Assembly: GCA_015178975.1 (NCBI GenBank)
Contig: WHVD01000208.1
Coordinates: 1-64,000 of the forward strand
Direction of reading: 5' to 3'
DNA: 64,000 bases
From: Hysterangium stoloniferum
Lineage: Eukaryota > Basidiomycota > Agaricomycetes > Hysterangiales > Hysterangiaceae
Position 1 is the stretch's first letter, and each line of letters opens with the position of its first letter. The position numbers and the translations under genes are program-made. The notes below the pieces were generated by a model. That model saw nothing but the letters and a program-made list of their open reading frames with translations, searched no databases and had not been told where the DNA came from. Below, piece after piece: positions 1 through 12,730 of this stretch.

Positions 1-2
1 CT

Positions 3-2029
3 ATTCTGTCGCATTGGAAACCGGACTTCCCGCTCATTGTTGAAACGGACGCCTCCGACTATGCACTTGGAGCTATTCTCTCTATCCAGGACTCCGACGG
101 AGAAGTTCACCCCGTGGCTTTTCTGTCCCAGACTTTTACCGGAGCAGAGCTCAACTACGACGTTCATGATAAAGAACTTCTGGCAATCTTTTCAGCTTTC
201 AAAGCATGGCGACACTATTTGGAAGGTTCAGGAGCTCCTATTGACGTTGTAACAGATCACAAAAACCTGGAATACTTTTCTACCACAAAACTCTTGACCC
301 GTCGGCAGGCCCGCTGGTCTGTATATCTCTCCGCCTTCAACATGATTATCCGTTTTCGACCCGGCCGTCTCGGCGGCAAACCCGACGCTTTAACTAGACG
401 ATGGGACGTCTATCCTAAAGAGGGGAGCAACGACTATGCAACGGTAAATCCGCACAACCTGAAACCTATCTTCACGAATCAACAACTTACCGCATCGGTC
501 CGCGCAACTTTCCTCGTCAATCCCATTGTCCGTGGAATTATCATTATGGATATCGAAAAATTACATCAAGATATTCTATCGGCAATTCCGCTAGACCCAG
601 TTACTAAAGCTCATCTGGACAATCCCGTGGACCCCGATCAACCTCGGTGGTCTCTTGATCAACATGGTTTCATTAGACTTGACGATCGTATCTATGTACC
701 GGACTCCGACGGCCTCCGCCTCAGGATCCTTCAATACAAACATGATCATCCACTCTCAGGACATTTCGGGTACAACAAGACTCTATCATTAATAAGAAGA
801 GAATATACTTGGCCCGGACTCCGTGGATTCATTAAGCACTATTGTAAATCTTGCACTACTTGTCCCCGCTCGAAATCTCAGCGACACAAGCCATACGGCC
901 TTTTGAAACAACTCCCGGTACCGGAACACCCGTGGAATTCTATATCTATGGATTTCATTGAACACCTACCGGATTCCGAAGGCTTTTCCGCTATCCTAGT
1001 CGTTGTTGACAGATTCTCAAAACAAGGTATATTCATCCCTACTTATGATACAATTACGTCCGTGCAGTTAGCGGAACTTTTTATTATCCACGTATTTTCC
1101 AAGCACGGAGTTCCGTCCCACGTGACTTCCGATCGAGAATCAGAGTTCATGTCTCACTTCTTTAGATCCCTCGGAAAATCCTTGGACATGACATTACATT
1201 TCACGTCCGGACATCACCCGGAAGGTGACGGACAAACCGAACGCGTCAACCAGACATTGGAACAATACCTCCACGTATATTGCAACTATCAACAGGACAA
1301 TTAGAAAACCTTGTTACCACTTGCAGAGTTTGCTTACAACAATGCACCCTCGGCCACTACTGGCGTTTCCCCGTTCTTTGCAAATAAAGGATATAATCCA
1401 AATATTACAGTACATCCAGAACGAAATCTCGCCTCTGTTCGTGCTCAAGAGTTCACCACAGACCTCCACGAGCTCCACGAGGAACTCCGGACTGCAATAT
1501 TGTCCGCCCAAGAGCAATACCAACATTCAGCGGACAAACACCGGATCCCGCCACCAAACTTCAAGATTGGCGACCGTGTTTATGTCAAAGCTCAATTCTT
1601 CCGGACTACCCGTCCATCAAAGAAGCTTGCTGAAAATATTTAGGTCCCTTTGAAATTATCGCACAAGTAGGTTCAGTTTCTTGGACTCTACGGCTTCCGG
1701 ATAGCATGCGCGCGGTACACCCGGTATTTCATGTCTCTATGCTAGAACCTTGTACTGCTAACACTATCCCGGATCGCGTGCAATCTCCGCCTCCTCCTGT
1801 CGTCATTGACGGAGAACCCAAGTTTGAAATCTCTCAGATTTTAGATTCAAAAATTGACAAGCGTCGACGCACTTGTAAACTGCTTTACTTGGTCAAGTGG
1901 GCGGGTTACGAGGGCACCGATGAAGAAACCTCATGGATTTTGGCCACGGAACTCGGTAATGCCACGGAAATTGTTACTGACTTTCATACAGCTTACCCAC
2001 TCAAACCTGGACCATTATCGTCTCTCTGA
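3..2029 (+). pseudogene. gypsy-1 pol 3' part: RNase H, integrase, chromodomain (broken)
   Basis: The frame starting at base 3 reads RNase H, including the first TDASDYALG motif and the later DHKNLEYF. Integrase follows, with an HHCC zinc finger (two His near 750-765; CKSC..C near 845-865) and a catalytic core: Asp in MDFIEHLP, Asp in SDRESEF, Glu in HPEGDGQTERVNQ. SDRESEF replaces the usual SDRGSEF, a G-to-A change beside the catalytic Asp. A TAG at 1302-1304 stands where relatives have Trp (DNWKTLL). A one-base loss in an A-run near 1636 moves the rest to another frame. The frame ending at 2029 carries the C-terminal GPF/Y-like region and a chromodomain (YLVKWAGYEG...TSWI). This marks the chromovirus clade, whose chromodomain targets integration to chromatin. 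Confidence 0.9.
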
Positions 2030-2232
2030 CCACACTCCGCAGACCCCGTGTTACGTTTGGACTCATTTTCATTTTTCCCTGTCGCCCTATGTCTCTCTTT
2101 GCTTTTACAGGTTCTAACATGTCTGGTCAAGTCTTCAAGCGGATCCTCCGCGGACTTTGGCTTTGACTTTTATTTTTTATGTTTTTCACGCTTTACTTTT
2201 ATGTTCAATTACTTTTATTTCTATATTACTTT

Positions 2233-3215
2233 TCAGTCTACATTTATGGGACTATGTTTTTTCCCCTCTGCCTCAGCTACCTCCTCAGGGAGCTCCGCGA
2301 CCTCCGCGGCAACCCCGTCCTCATCCGATCCGGCATCCTCGGAACTCCCGACTTGCGGCTCTTCAAAGACATAGCCGCCATACTCCGCCAGGAACTTCCA
2401 AAACTCCTCACGGAGTCCGGACAGCTCCTTTGCCACCACAATTTGGACTTTGTTGCTCTTCCGGAGCAACTCGTTTTGGGCCTCGATGCCCTCGGCGATC
2501 CATCCAAGGACCTCGTCCAACCCGGACAACCCGTCCGTCCCGCTTATGTCTCGCGCCCCGGATCCCGTGGCCTGCTCGTGCACAAGCGAGCACCTCGCCT
2601 TGAGGTGCGCGCATTGATAACATCCCGGCCCCCGGCCGGCCTTTCGGTCGCATTCCGTGTTCCGGTCGTTGCAACCGGAACACCTCGGCTCGTTCCGCGT
2701 CGGAAGACGGACTGGCGCCACCTTCCTTGCCTTCTGTTGAGTTGGTCAGTCTCCGCGGGTATTCCATGGACATGAGGCCTACCTTTTGGGGGCTCTCTGG
2801 CTCCCCCTCGGACTCCAACTCCACCTCTGTCGCTTTGCGCTGAAAATCACAAGTCAGTAAAAAATCGACAAGTGAATTTGGGACTTACTTTTCCCGCAAC
2901 AATGGCGGCCCTCTCCGCGGCCAACCGGGCTTTCTCCGCAGCCACACGGGCGTTCTCCGCGGCCACTCGCGCAGCCTCCTCCGCCTCACGTTCCCCCTCC
3001 TTTGCGGCCTCTTCCTCCGCGGCCAATGCTTCCTGGTACTCTTTGTCCAGGGCCTCCTCAGCCTCCCTCGCCTCTCTCTCTGCTGCTTCACGAAGCTGGC
3101 GCTGCTCTTCTCGCCGCGCCAACAATTGGGCCGCCGTCCACGGCGCCCGATACGGAGTGCCCGTGGAGGGCCCTGCTGTCGGCATTGGCTTGCGTGGTGT
3201 TGGTTTTGGTCCCAT
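2233..3215 (-). CDS. Antisense retroelement gene: Ala/Glu coiled coil plus Zn(II)2Cys6 cluster
   Basis: This gene lies inside gypsy-1, on the opposite strand, between the chromodomain and the 3' LTR. I derive three exons: 3215-2889, 2839-2783 and 2733-2233. The introns are 49 bp (GTAAGT...TTTCAG) and 49 bp (GTAGGC...CAACAG). The joined frame gives 294 aa. Residues 1-30 are Pro-rich, and about 40-109 are a heptad-like Ala/Glu/Arg stretch with repeated ARVAAEKARLAAE blocks, probably coiled coil. Residues 146-176 are C-x2-C-x6-C-x9-C-x2-C-x6-C, exactly the fungal Zn(II)2Cys6 spacing. An acidic C-terminus follows (about 240-294). I chose ATG 3215 because the in-frame upstream ATG adds only a Phe-rich run. 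The product may bind DNA or nucleic acid; function is inference. Two clean introns plus a frame with no stops argue for a real gene rather than a shadow. Confidence 0.66.
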
Positions 3216-3411
3216 AGTGACGAAGATGGGGGTAATAAAGAAGAAGAAATTTCTATTTTTCAATTTTTTATATAGGCTCGTCGCGTTTGAACCTTACCTT
3301 CCAGATCACATGACTCTTTGACACATACGTGTAACCGACATGACTTTTGACACATGCGCGTAGCCGACAAGAACCTTATTTAGGTCTAGAGCCTCTTTGG
3401 GACTTTGGCAT

Positions 3412-3424
3412 AAAGGGAGGATAC
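3412..3424 (+). promoter_or_regulatory. Polypurine tract of gypsy-1
   Basis: The purine run AAAGGGAGGATAC lies immediately before the TGTTACGACC start of the LTR, where plus-strand DNA synthesis is primed in LTR retroelements. Confidence 0.7.
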
Positions 3425-4243
3425 TGTTACGACCGGGCAAATCCCGCCGGACTCCGGGCACTAACTCGTACGCCCCCACGCGCTACAAGCACCAATCGTC
3501 TGTTTATAGGATTTCCCGCCCGGACTCCGTTACGTCAAGACTCGTTACGTTTGACCTCATTAAGACACATATCAGTCACTGGACTTCCCCCGGACCCCGT
3601 CTCTGTCTATGTCCGTCTTCGTCCCACGCATCAGTCACCGGACCCGCTTAGAATCCTGTCACCGCTCTAATCGAGCCCCGTTCCCGTTTTAGTCAAATGA
3701 CCTGTCACGATTTAGGACTCCGCTCCCGCTCCGTTTCCCGTTATGGGTTATGCTTTGTCACGATTCGGACTCCGCTCCGTTCCGTCCCGTTCCTAACACC
3801 AATTTGGTGTTTACTATTCCCGTTCTATGTTTTGCTCATTTTGTCTCATTATTACTGGATTCGGTATGTCATGCATTCCACGGTCTATATAAACTGGCAG
3901 ATGTTGTACATACAATCCAGTCAGAAAATTAGCTTAGATTCCCCCAGTAATCTAATACATTTTCCTCTCTAAAAACCCTACTCTTATCAGACCGCTCGCA
4001 CTAGTCGGAGCCCACGGGCTCCGGCGCATCTATCTCTCTCGACTATCTCGATTCATGACTCTCGACTCACGACCTACGACTCACGACCCACGAACCCCCG
4101 CCCGGACTCCCCGGGATTCCCGTCCGCCTGTCTGAAATTGGACAATACGATCTAGCGAGGGCGCAGCCTATAAGCTGAAGCCAAGTCCTACCGGATATCC
4201 CGCGGGTTTCTCCGGAAACCCGGCCTGAGTGTGTATCCTAACA
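3425..4243 (+). mobile_element. 3' LTR of gypsy-1 (819 bp)
   Basis: It begins TGTTACGACCGG and ends CCTAACA. A second copy at 25289-26104 is close to identical, which fixes both ends. It contains a TATA box and, near the 3' end (4161-4190), the motif GCGCAGCCTATAAGCTGAAG followed by CCAAGTCCT, which recurs in several other LTR families of this window. Confidence 0.93.
3884..3893 (+). promoter_or_regulatory. LTR TATA box
   Basis: TCTATATAAA lies in the middle of the LTR and is followed about 25 bp later by TTGTACATACAATCC, a plausible start site. The same arrangement is kept in the solo LTR at 25747-25756. Confidence 0.6.
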
Positions 4244-4596
4244 CAGACAGGCTTTAACTATCTACTCAATCAGAGTTTCAACCTGTACCAGTCGAAACTC
4301 CATCTATATCTCAATCTGTGCAGACTACATCCACGCTACTCTGTTATTTGACTCTCTCGTTACTCTCTTCTACACTCGAGCAGTCATTCAGAATTGTACT
4401 TAACAGTTGATTCTCCTTATTCGTTTTAGCTCTCTACTCTACTTTAGATAGCTATTTCACTCAACCGTATTGAACTAAGTAGTCAATACTCATTCAGTCT
4501 GTATTAGACTTAGATAGTCAATACATCTTCATGTCATACCTAAATGGTCGATATTCTTCATATATAGAACAGTTAGAACTTCCACCACTCTTCACA
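4244..4596 (+). mobile_element. LTR-C fragment (3' part) split by gypsy-1
   Basis: The sequence from CAGACAGGCTTTAACTA to CCACCACTCTTCACA matches the 3' part of the LTR-C copy at 48414-49042. Gypsy-1 cuts it off on the left. TTCACA marks its 3' end. Confidence 0.78.
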
Positions 4597-4601
4597 CACA
4601 G

Positions 4602-5085
4602 TGTTAAGTGAATGCACACAGCATTAAGGGAATGTGCATGGCATTAAGTGAATGTGTGAACACAACATCATGTGAATGACTGTCTGCATGACAAATGAGA
4701 CACACATGATAATAAAATAGAATTCAAACCTTAGAATTCAAACCTTAGAATTCAAACCTTAGTTTAGTTTTCCCTTTAGTATAAATACCTAAGATGTACA
4801 TAGTCAAACCCCAGTTTCAATCTCTTAGGAATTCCACTAAACCAGTGTGATATTCTCAAGTCATTAGAACCTTTATTCATTATCCCTTAATTCTTCTTGT
4901 GATTTGGTAGCCTTGTTAATGTTGCCCTAACACAACTCTTAGTAGTTTGGCTCACTGGTCAATTGAACTAAGTGTTGATCTTTGCTTTTATCATACTATC
5001 TGCTCTGTTTGAAATACCAGAGCACCCTAACAGTTCATATGAGGGTGCAACACATAAGTTGAAGCCAAGCTCCACTATGTTTATA
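4602..5085 (+). repeat. Degenerate LTR-like repeats
   Basis: 4602-4932 runs TGTTAAGTG...CCCTAACA. Its last ~150 bp (TTTCAATCTCTTAG..., GGTAGCCTTGTTA) match the right end of the element at 54042-54785, so it looks like an old solo LTR of that family, but I found no clean target duplication. A triplicated AATTCAAACCTTAG unit sits at about 4720-4760. 4933-5085 shares ATCTGCTCTGTTTGAAATAC and GAGGGTGCAACAC with 25010-25110, so it is another dispersed repeat. Confidence 0.5.
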
Positions 5086-5940
5086 GAGTCAGCCCCCCAA
5101 TTAGCTCATTTCATATCATCAGCCCCCTAACTTAGAGCCCTCCTCCCCATTTTTGCTTAGATCTTAACAGAACCCATTATTAAATTGGCTCTTAGGACCT
5201 CACACTACCATTAGTCAAAGTTCCAATCACCATCTTGACTATTCCTAACTTCATCATCCTGACCTTATCTCTCTTGCTCTTAGGACTTCACTATATGTAT
5301 ATAAACTACTAGGATTCCAAGGTTTACCTCAGAGTGGAAGATGAGATCTTACACATTTTATGAGTGCAAGCATAAATGCACTTTGGAGGCAAATTTGAGA
5401 CTCCACCATCAGTACTTGAAACAGCAATCTATTTCATTTTTGTGACCCACAGGGAGGTAATGGAGCACTGTCGAAGTAAGAATGTGAGTGAGAATCCTGA
5501 TAGTAGGTTGGCTTATTACTAGATGTATTGCGCCATCATCTTTCTGAGCATATAGAGATTGGCTATCAGGATCGATCCTATAATGCTCAGGAGAATAGCA
5601 GGCCAATATATAGTTGACTGTTCAGTGGCGACGGAATCTCAAACACTCAAACCTTTAGATACAGTATTTTACCGCCCCAGGCGGACGCACTGCAAAACAA
5701 ACCCATAGTATTTAGCAGGATGGAATATATTCCCTCAGCTACAAATTTTTCAACTCGAGGCTTATATTGAACGGTCCTTCTGGCTTGTGCATGCGATGTC
5801 GCCTACGAGTCGGATGTTGTGACTAAACGCTGCTTAGATAAGTCAAGAAAATGTGGCGACAATCACGTAATCACGAACGCGTTGGCTGACGCGTCGTTTT
5901 CTGACTTCAACTTCAACGTTAATCGTTATCTTTTTCAAAC
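5086..5940. other. Intergenic region upstream of RPT2
   Basis: No convincing gene. A 65-codon reverse frame at 5409-5606 has no recognisable domain. The last ~200 bp before the RPT2 start are probably its promoter and 5' leader. No TATA box is obvious, as is common for proteasome genes. Confidence 0.4.
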
Positions 5941-7534
<1,594 letters not shown>

Positions 7535-7690
7535 TTTGGGCTCTCTGTACATTAGGAATATATTGCAGTCATTTTTATTGTCAAAATTCCTGGCTTCATG
7601 TAATTTTATTATGTTGTGCGCTGTGGATCCAATGACATAGTCTACATACAAACGCGTCCACAACGCGCCCACAATTATATTGGTGTCACG

Positions 7691-8938
7691 ATGTCTTCCC
7701 GCTCTGTATCACCTCAAGTTGAAGAAAAAGCTCCTCCTCTAATACCTCCTTCACTCCCATCACCATTAACAGCTCTCTCAAGTTCATATACGTACCATTC
7801 GCCAAAACCAACGGCAGATGGTCCGTACATCCTCGGTGTAGATGAGGCAGGACGAGGTCCTGTCCTTGGACCTCTTGTATACGGTGTTGCATATTGTCCA
7901 GCAGCATATTCGGAAACATTGGGAGGGATGGGTTTTGCTGGTCCGTGTGATTGCTTCTCTGTGAATTCACTAACTAAATGTTGTTCGGCGACGATCACCA
8001 GACTCAAAAACATTAACGCACGATACACGAGCGCGGTTATTGGCTTCACTATCCTCCGATCCTGAAAATCTAGGATGGTCTGTTCGCATTATATCGTACG
8101 TTGCATTTTATTTGCATGTCATATCCCAAACTAAGAGCTGGCACGCGATGTCAAGTCCTCAAGATATCTCCCGTGGTATGCTCCACCACCCCCCCACGAA
8201 TCTCAATCAGCAATCACAAGACGCGACTATTCTTCTTATTAGGGAAGTGATGGATGCAGGCATTCCATTATCAGAAGTTAGCATCTCCGCATTCATCTTT
8301 TTGCTCGATCCTGAGATTCGATCGATTGCACAGGTGTATGTGGACGCCCTTGGCCCCTCAGTACCGTATCAGGCATACCTTTCTTCGCTTTTTCCCACTT
8401 TGTCCATAACTGTCACACCCAAGGCGGACTCGATATATACAATTGTTGGTGCGGCAAGTGTGGCGGCGAAGGTGACAAGAGATGCGTGGATCGAAGGGTG
8501 GATATATGAGGAAGCCAGGGACAACGCAGTGGGTGACCCACCTCTGCGAGGCGAGCATATTCCCCTTGGTAGTGGATATCCTAGTGGTGAACTTGAGTAT
8601 ACCGGTAACTATTGAATGTTCTGAAAATCCGTCTTTATTGCAGATCCGAAGACAAAGGCATGGTTGATATCAGCTCTCGAACCAACTTTTGGCTTTCCTT
8701 CGCTTACACGCTTTTCTTGGGCGACTGTTAAGATCATGTTGGATAAAGGTGCTCATAAAGTGGAATGGTGAGTTGGGCTGCTTTGAACATTCCAATGCCT
8801 CTTCTTTAAATGATGCTGGGTAGGTCGGATGAAACGCAAACGTCACTTATAAAAGCCTTTGAATCTGGATCTGGGGCGGACAAAGACCGTTGCTTCCTGG
8901 CCAAGGATCTTGGTATACACAATGTCAATCATTTATGA
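7691..8938 (+). CDS. RNH201: Ribonuclease H2 catalytic subunit A
   Basis: It removes ribonucleotides from DNA and degrades RNA in RNA:DNA hybrids, as the catalytic subunit of nuclear RNase H2. Exons are 7691-7940, 8002-8095, 8156-8276, 8334-8586, 8644-8767 and 8824-8938, giving 318 aa, close to the eukaryotic family length of 300-310. The active site is visible: D51-E52 in GVDEAGRG (with the GRG motif), D159 in VYVDALG and D187 in PKADSIY. The family motif [10 protein letters not shown] spans the first splice junction, and the substrate-sensing Tyr is in GSGYPSDPKTK. The N-terminal ~45 residues are Pro/Ser-rich and probably disordered. All introns are GT-AG, 56-61 bp. It follows RPT2 closely on the same strand; I see no sign of shared regulation. 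Confidence 0.96.
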
Positions 8939-9124
8939 ACCTAATGATAATATCGACCCTATCCATATACATGGCCATGTAATAATTAGGGCCCTTCTAT
9001 GTCGTGTACAATAATTCTCGATCTTCTGCCGCGTCATACATGTATCAAAAGAATGCAATGGGTATGAGGCGGAGTAAAGATGATGAAGAAGTCGCATGGT
9101 AACAAACAATAATGATGCAGGATG

Positions 9125-9860
9125 TTAATAATCGGGAACTGGGATGAGTCCAATGAGTCCAAAACATAGTGCGTAAAGGCCGCTGGCTAGTGTTATGGTC
9201 AATGTTTGAAATAATGTAATAGATTTTACATACCGCCTGCTAGACTCCAGATGGTGCCTAAAGTCGACCAAGTATACAGCGTGAAGACAAGGCTTGTCCA
9301 GCCAGCGACAATGGATCCTGTTAAAACCTAAGGCGGCAAGTATGATCAATAAACGCAGTCCATGAAGTTTAATGATATAACTAACGGGTATTATACTAGC
9401 CAATTCCGGGGAATCTCTCCAGTTAGCATACTGCAATGAGTGGTCAGTCCTTCGGTCGCATGCATTGCGTCTAGAACCACGCACATTTGGATTAGCACCT
9501 CGTATACGTGGTAGAATTACAAGATAGAGAAACAGCAAGATTGTGGTAATGCCCAATAGCACAGAAATGTAGGTGAAAATTCTGAGAAAATTAGGGCAAT
9601 CTTAATGATCATTAGAGAATAGTCAATTCCAGCACGACGACGAACCTTGCGGTGCCTGTTGCATCGTTAAGAAGCCCGTGTAATTGTGATAAAACCGCCG
9701 TGAACCATGTGATAGCGCCTCCTGTGATGACGTACTTGAGTTGCTTTCTCCTATGTTCTGAAACGACAGAATGTAGCATGCGAGCGTGATGTCGTAAGTG
9801 CGTCGGATTACTACTAGTGGTGCTCGAGCTCATAATGGGCTCTGAGGAAGACAGGGCCAT
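9125..9860 (-). CDS. Small multi-pass membrane protein, function unknown
   Basis: Exons on the reverse strand are 9860-9646, 9581-9485, 9430-9397, 9317-9234 and 9186-9125. The joined frame is 163 aa and ends VPDY. The first 45 residues are Ser/Thr- and Arg/Lys-rich and presumably cytosolic. Four hydrophobic stretches follow: KYVITGGAITWFTAVL, FTYISVLLGITTILLFLYL, SIVAGWTSLVFTLYTW and LYALCFGLIGLIPV. A charged loop PRIRGANPNYANWRDSPE joins segments 2 and 3. I do not recognise the family. An ER or other endomembrane protein is likely from size and topology. The alternative start at residue 10 (MSSST) is equally possible. The weakest junction is the donor at 9396 (GTATAA). Exon phases agree throughout, which supports the model. 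Confidence 0.68.
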
Positions 9861-10351
9861 TGTGGGAGCTCACTGTCGTCGCCTGCGTCTGCGACGACAA
9901 GAGAAAGAGCGTGTGTCAGAATCGGGGAGAGAACCTCTTCAATCAGAGGCTGAAGTAGTTGAAATGATCCACGGGACACAAAAACTCCGACAACAAGTAC
10001 AGGCGCCTAATTTTAGAAAACGTAGTGAAATTTGGAAATCTAATGCTCGGAATAGTGAGTACAAGTACCTTTGTTGAATTTAATATTATAATCACTCGAT
10101 TGTCTCAAAGGCTTATTGAGAAGAAAACCACTAGTGTAGATACCCTCCCAGTTTAGAATTCAAATCATACATGAACGGCTCCTTTTAATTCCAAGAGAAG
10201 AAAGAAGAAAAAAGCAACAGGGGAAACTTTTTGTATCATCTTCGTATAACTGACTTGGTTGTGGGTAAACCACTTTACCGTTGATCGTCTAGAATTTCTT
10301 CCGTGAAATGCATGTCGTGAGTCTAATGATTACCTCCTCCCAGCTTTGACA
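9861..10351. other. Intergenic region
   Basis: It contains the divergent upstream region of the membrane protein gene. A forward 86-codon frame (9817-10077, charged, Arg/Glu-rich) overlaps that gene's first exon antisense and has no recognisable domain. Nothing else is supported. Confidence 0.35.
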
Positions 10352-12730
10352 TGATTTAGCTGCTACGCTTCATAGTCAATCCTTGAGATATAATGCCGTC
10401 CCTGAATGGTGAGGAGACTATGTAGCCTACAGCACCCTCGAGAAGAATCTGAAAAATGAGAACGAGGCTAATGAGGAAATCCCCTATTGCACCATGATAC
10501 CCCTGCAACGGATCCCGTCTTCTAGCCCCTGTTCAACAGATGATTAGTCCAAGTCACTGCATTCTACGAAGAACAAGAACAAAAGATGTTTGAAGAATTG
10601 GCAACAATACTGCATGACGTGATTCACGTTGAGTCGCGAGGCTTGGATTCTTACAATGACCTCTTGCATGAAGATCGCGATCAAGATAGTGAGGGGGTAG
10701 CATGAACAATTTCTGGTTTGAGAGAACAGACCATCTGTCCGTGCATAGGGACTAGATTTTCCATCTTAACACCTATTTAATATATGCTTATTGTTTTAAT
10801 AGATGGGGGAGACGACAATGAAGTCGGGCAGCAAATTGGAGTTGATAATAAGCCTCATCTGACGATATTCCAGTGCAAGCACCAGCCTGAGCCAAACATC
10901 AACCCTACAAGAGTCAAATGTGTCAGATACTGCAAGGGAGCGACAGATGCCACACAACCGTCTCTCGTCATTACCAATAGCTCTATCTAGTCCCAATTGC
11001 CACGCTGAACACAAAAGAGTAAATTCATTCAACGTCCCTTCATGTCTTGGAGATGCCGTTAAGTTCTTGGAAAACCGGAATATATGTACACACGTGCTTA
11101 TAGCAATGAAACATTCTGGACCACTATGCATTTGATGTCCGTGCCGTGTTTAAACGCAGGCTGAAGATATTGTATCTGTCACTCACATCCCTTAAGTCAT
11201 CCATCGAGCTAAACTATATTTCATTCCAAAAAATATTGAAAAAGTAAGTTCTACATTTATTCCACCCCGTATGGCGAGTTTATATTCTCTAGATACGACA
11301 GGGTGACAAATAGCATTGCAAGTAATATGCCATGTGTGGTTCTCATACGACTGTCGGCTTACTCCTAGCTTCGACACCCCTATATCCAAGATTGTGGTTG
11401 ATCAAGCATACCCATTTCGGCATGACCCTCAGGTCAAGCCCAAAGCAGCTCTCATCGCCTTGTTTTTCTGTATGCCGAATGCATAAGTCAAGGTGTCCTG
11501 CCGAAGGGCAAAGATTTTGATCCACATGGAAGCCAATAATTATCTTGCAATTCTGATTCTTGTTATAATATTTTGGGCGACTGAGGTGCGTAAATGTAAC
11601 AGCTGAAATGTAGTCTTTTCATGAGTTATAGCTCTCCACAGGCTATCCCTTTATTTATTACATCTCTACTTGCACCTCTATTTTTGTGCTATTTCGCACT
11701 ATGCACAGAAGATATGCGACAATCATGGTTAGACACAAGGGAAGCTGCGAAGTTTGATAATTTTCTATTTCCTGGTGGTATTTGAACTTACCCTAACGAC
11801 TGTTAGGATAGTCTTCTTGTCTATGTTTTCACCCCTATGTTTTCACCCCATTATACTACTCATTAATGGCTTCACAATCACATCTGCACTGACTAAAAGC
11901 AAAATCAATCGAATTATCATTATTCGTGTTCTGGGTGTTGCCGATGAAAACCCTAGAGTCGTCATTCTCATAGTTATGGCAGCTACTTGCTTTGCCAGCA
12001 TGTGGATAAGCAGCGTTGCTTCCCTATCTCAATGCTATACACTGATCCAGGTAACATTGTGTTTTTTCCACTTGATTTGTAGCAATTGAAGTGTTCATTA
12101 TTTCAGCCGCTATTACGAATGCCTCCACGCAAAGTACCTTTTGCACGTTCTAATTTTATGGGCCTGGAAATTGCATGATATCTTGCAGATGGGTATTGCA
12201 CTTGCAGTGAACATTGGCAGACAAGTGTCATCAATAGCGTCCCCCCAGTTACCACTGGATCCCTCTGGAATGGCTGCACTGGTGCCTAGTGGCCATTCTT
12301 ATGTCAATTATTTTGGTGATCATGGCATGGGTTCTGCTCTTGGTGAGCTTCTAACCTGAGACCACAGATGGCGAGGAATTACGCATAATCAAATTTTGTA
12401 TGGTAAAAGAGTGTTTTTCACTCCAGCAGTGGTGTGTGGTTTTAGTTTGTGCGATCACCACTCTTCTGTGGTGCATGCAACATGAGCTCAAGAACATTGT
12501 GGAAGACATAGGTGGTATCATCAATATTCCAATCATGGCAACAGGAGTTTTGAAGAATGTGACACACCACATCTGATCATAAAGACTTATTCACATAGGA
12601 TGATTTTGACCAGTTTCCTTGGACAATTCTTTGTCAGTTAATTTTTGTTTTATGCTAACTGGCGGCGGAATTGTACTTGGCAAATGTGTGGGCCACTTTT
12701 TGTACTCGCGCGTCTTCTCTACTAATAATA
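10352..12730 (+). pseudogene. Decayed SPX/DASS phosphate transporter (tandem paralog)
   Basis: Segment by segment this repeats the order of the gene at 13636-17074. The SPX start at 10352-10460 reads YNAVPEW, then a TGA where the intact copy has its second Trp, then GDYVAYSTLEKNLK. 10543-10705 matches the SPX helix around FYESQEKE. 11135-11235 matches the second SPX block (FKRR...LYLSLTSL..ILKK). 11395-11430 keeps VVDQAYPF. 11650-12060 keeps AIPLF, FTITSALTKSKINR and FASMWISS. 12190-12250 keeps GIALAVNIG..SSIASPQ. 12400-12560 keeps QQWCVVLVC and GVLKN. 12670-12690 keeps GIVLGK. Frameshifts and stops lie throughout, and the exons after GKAV are gone. The membrane part is better preserved than the SPX part. 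It is an old tandem duplicate that has lost function. Confidence 0.86.

Larger units (their letters stand above)
1..4243 (+). mobile_element. Ty3/gypsy chromovirus (gypsy-1), 3' part with 3' LTR
   Basis: The window opens inside the pol gene of a Ty3/gypsy element. In order it holds the RNase H domain, integrase, a chromodomain, a ~1.4 kb 3' region with an antisense gene, a purine-rich tract and an LTR. The 5' half lies outside the window. The LTR ends abut sequence matching the interior of another LTR family: the bases after 4243 continue a motif that is uninterrupted at 48690. The element therefore inserted into an older LTR, and CAGAC is the presumptive right target duplication. Pol is broken by one nonsense codon and one frameshift, so this copy cannot move by itself. 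Confidence 0.92.

Noticed and set aside
2157..2775. Overlapping forward frames of 148-198 codons across the antisense gene
   Set aside because: They have no domain, start in AT-rich DNA and are shadows of the reverse-strand Zn(II)2Cys6 exons, which have splice sites and a recognisable motif.
9817..10077. 86-codon forward frame rich in Arg/Glu
   Set aside because: It overlaps exon 1 of the membrane protein gene antisense, and no domain or splice support was seen.
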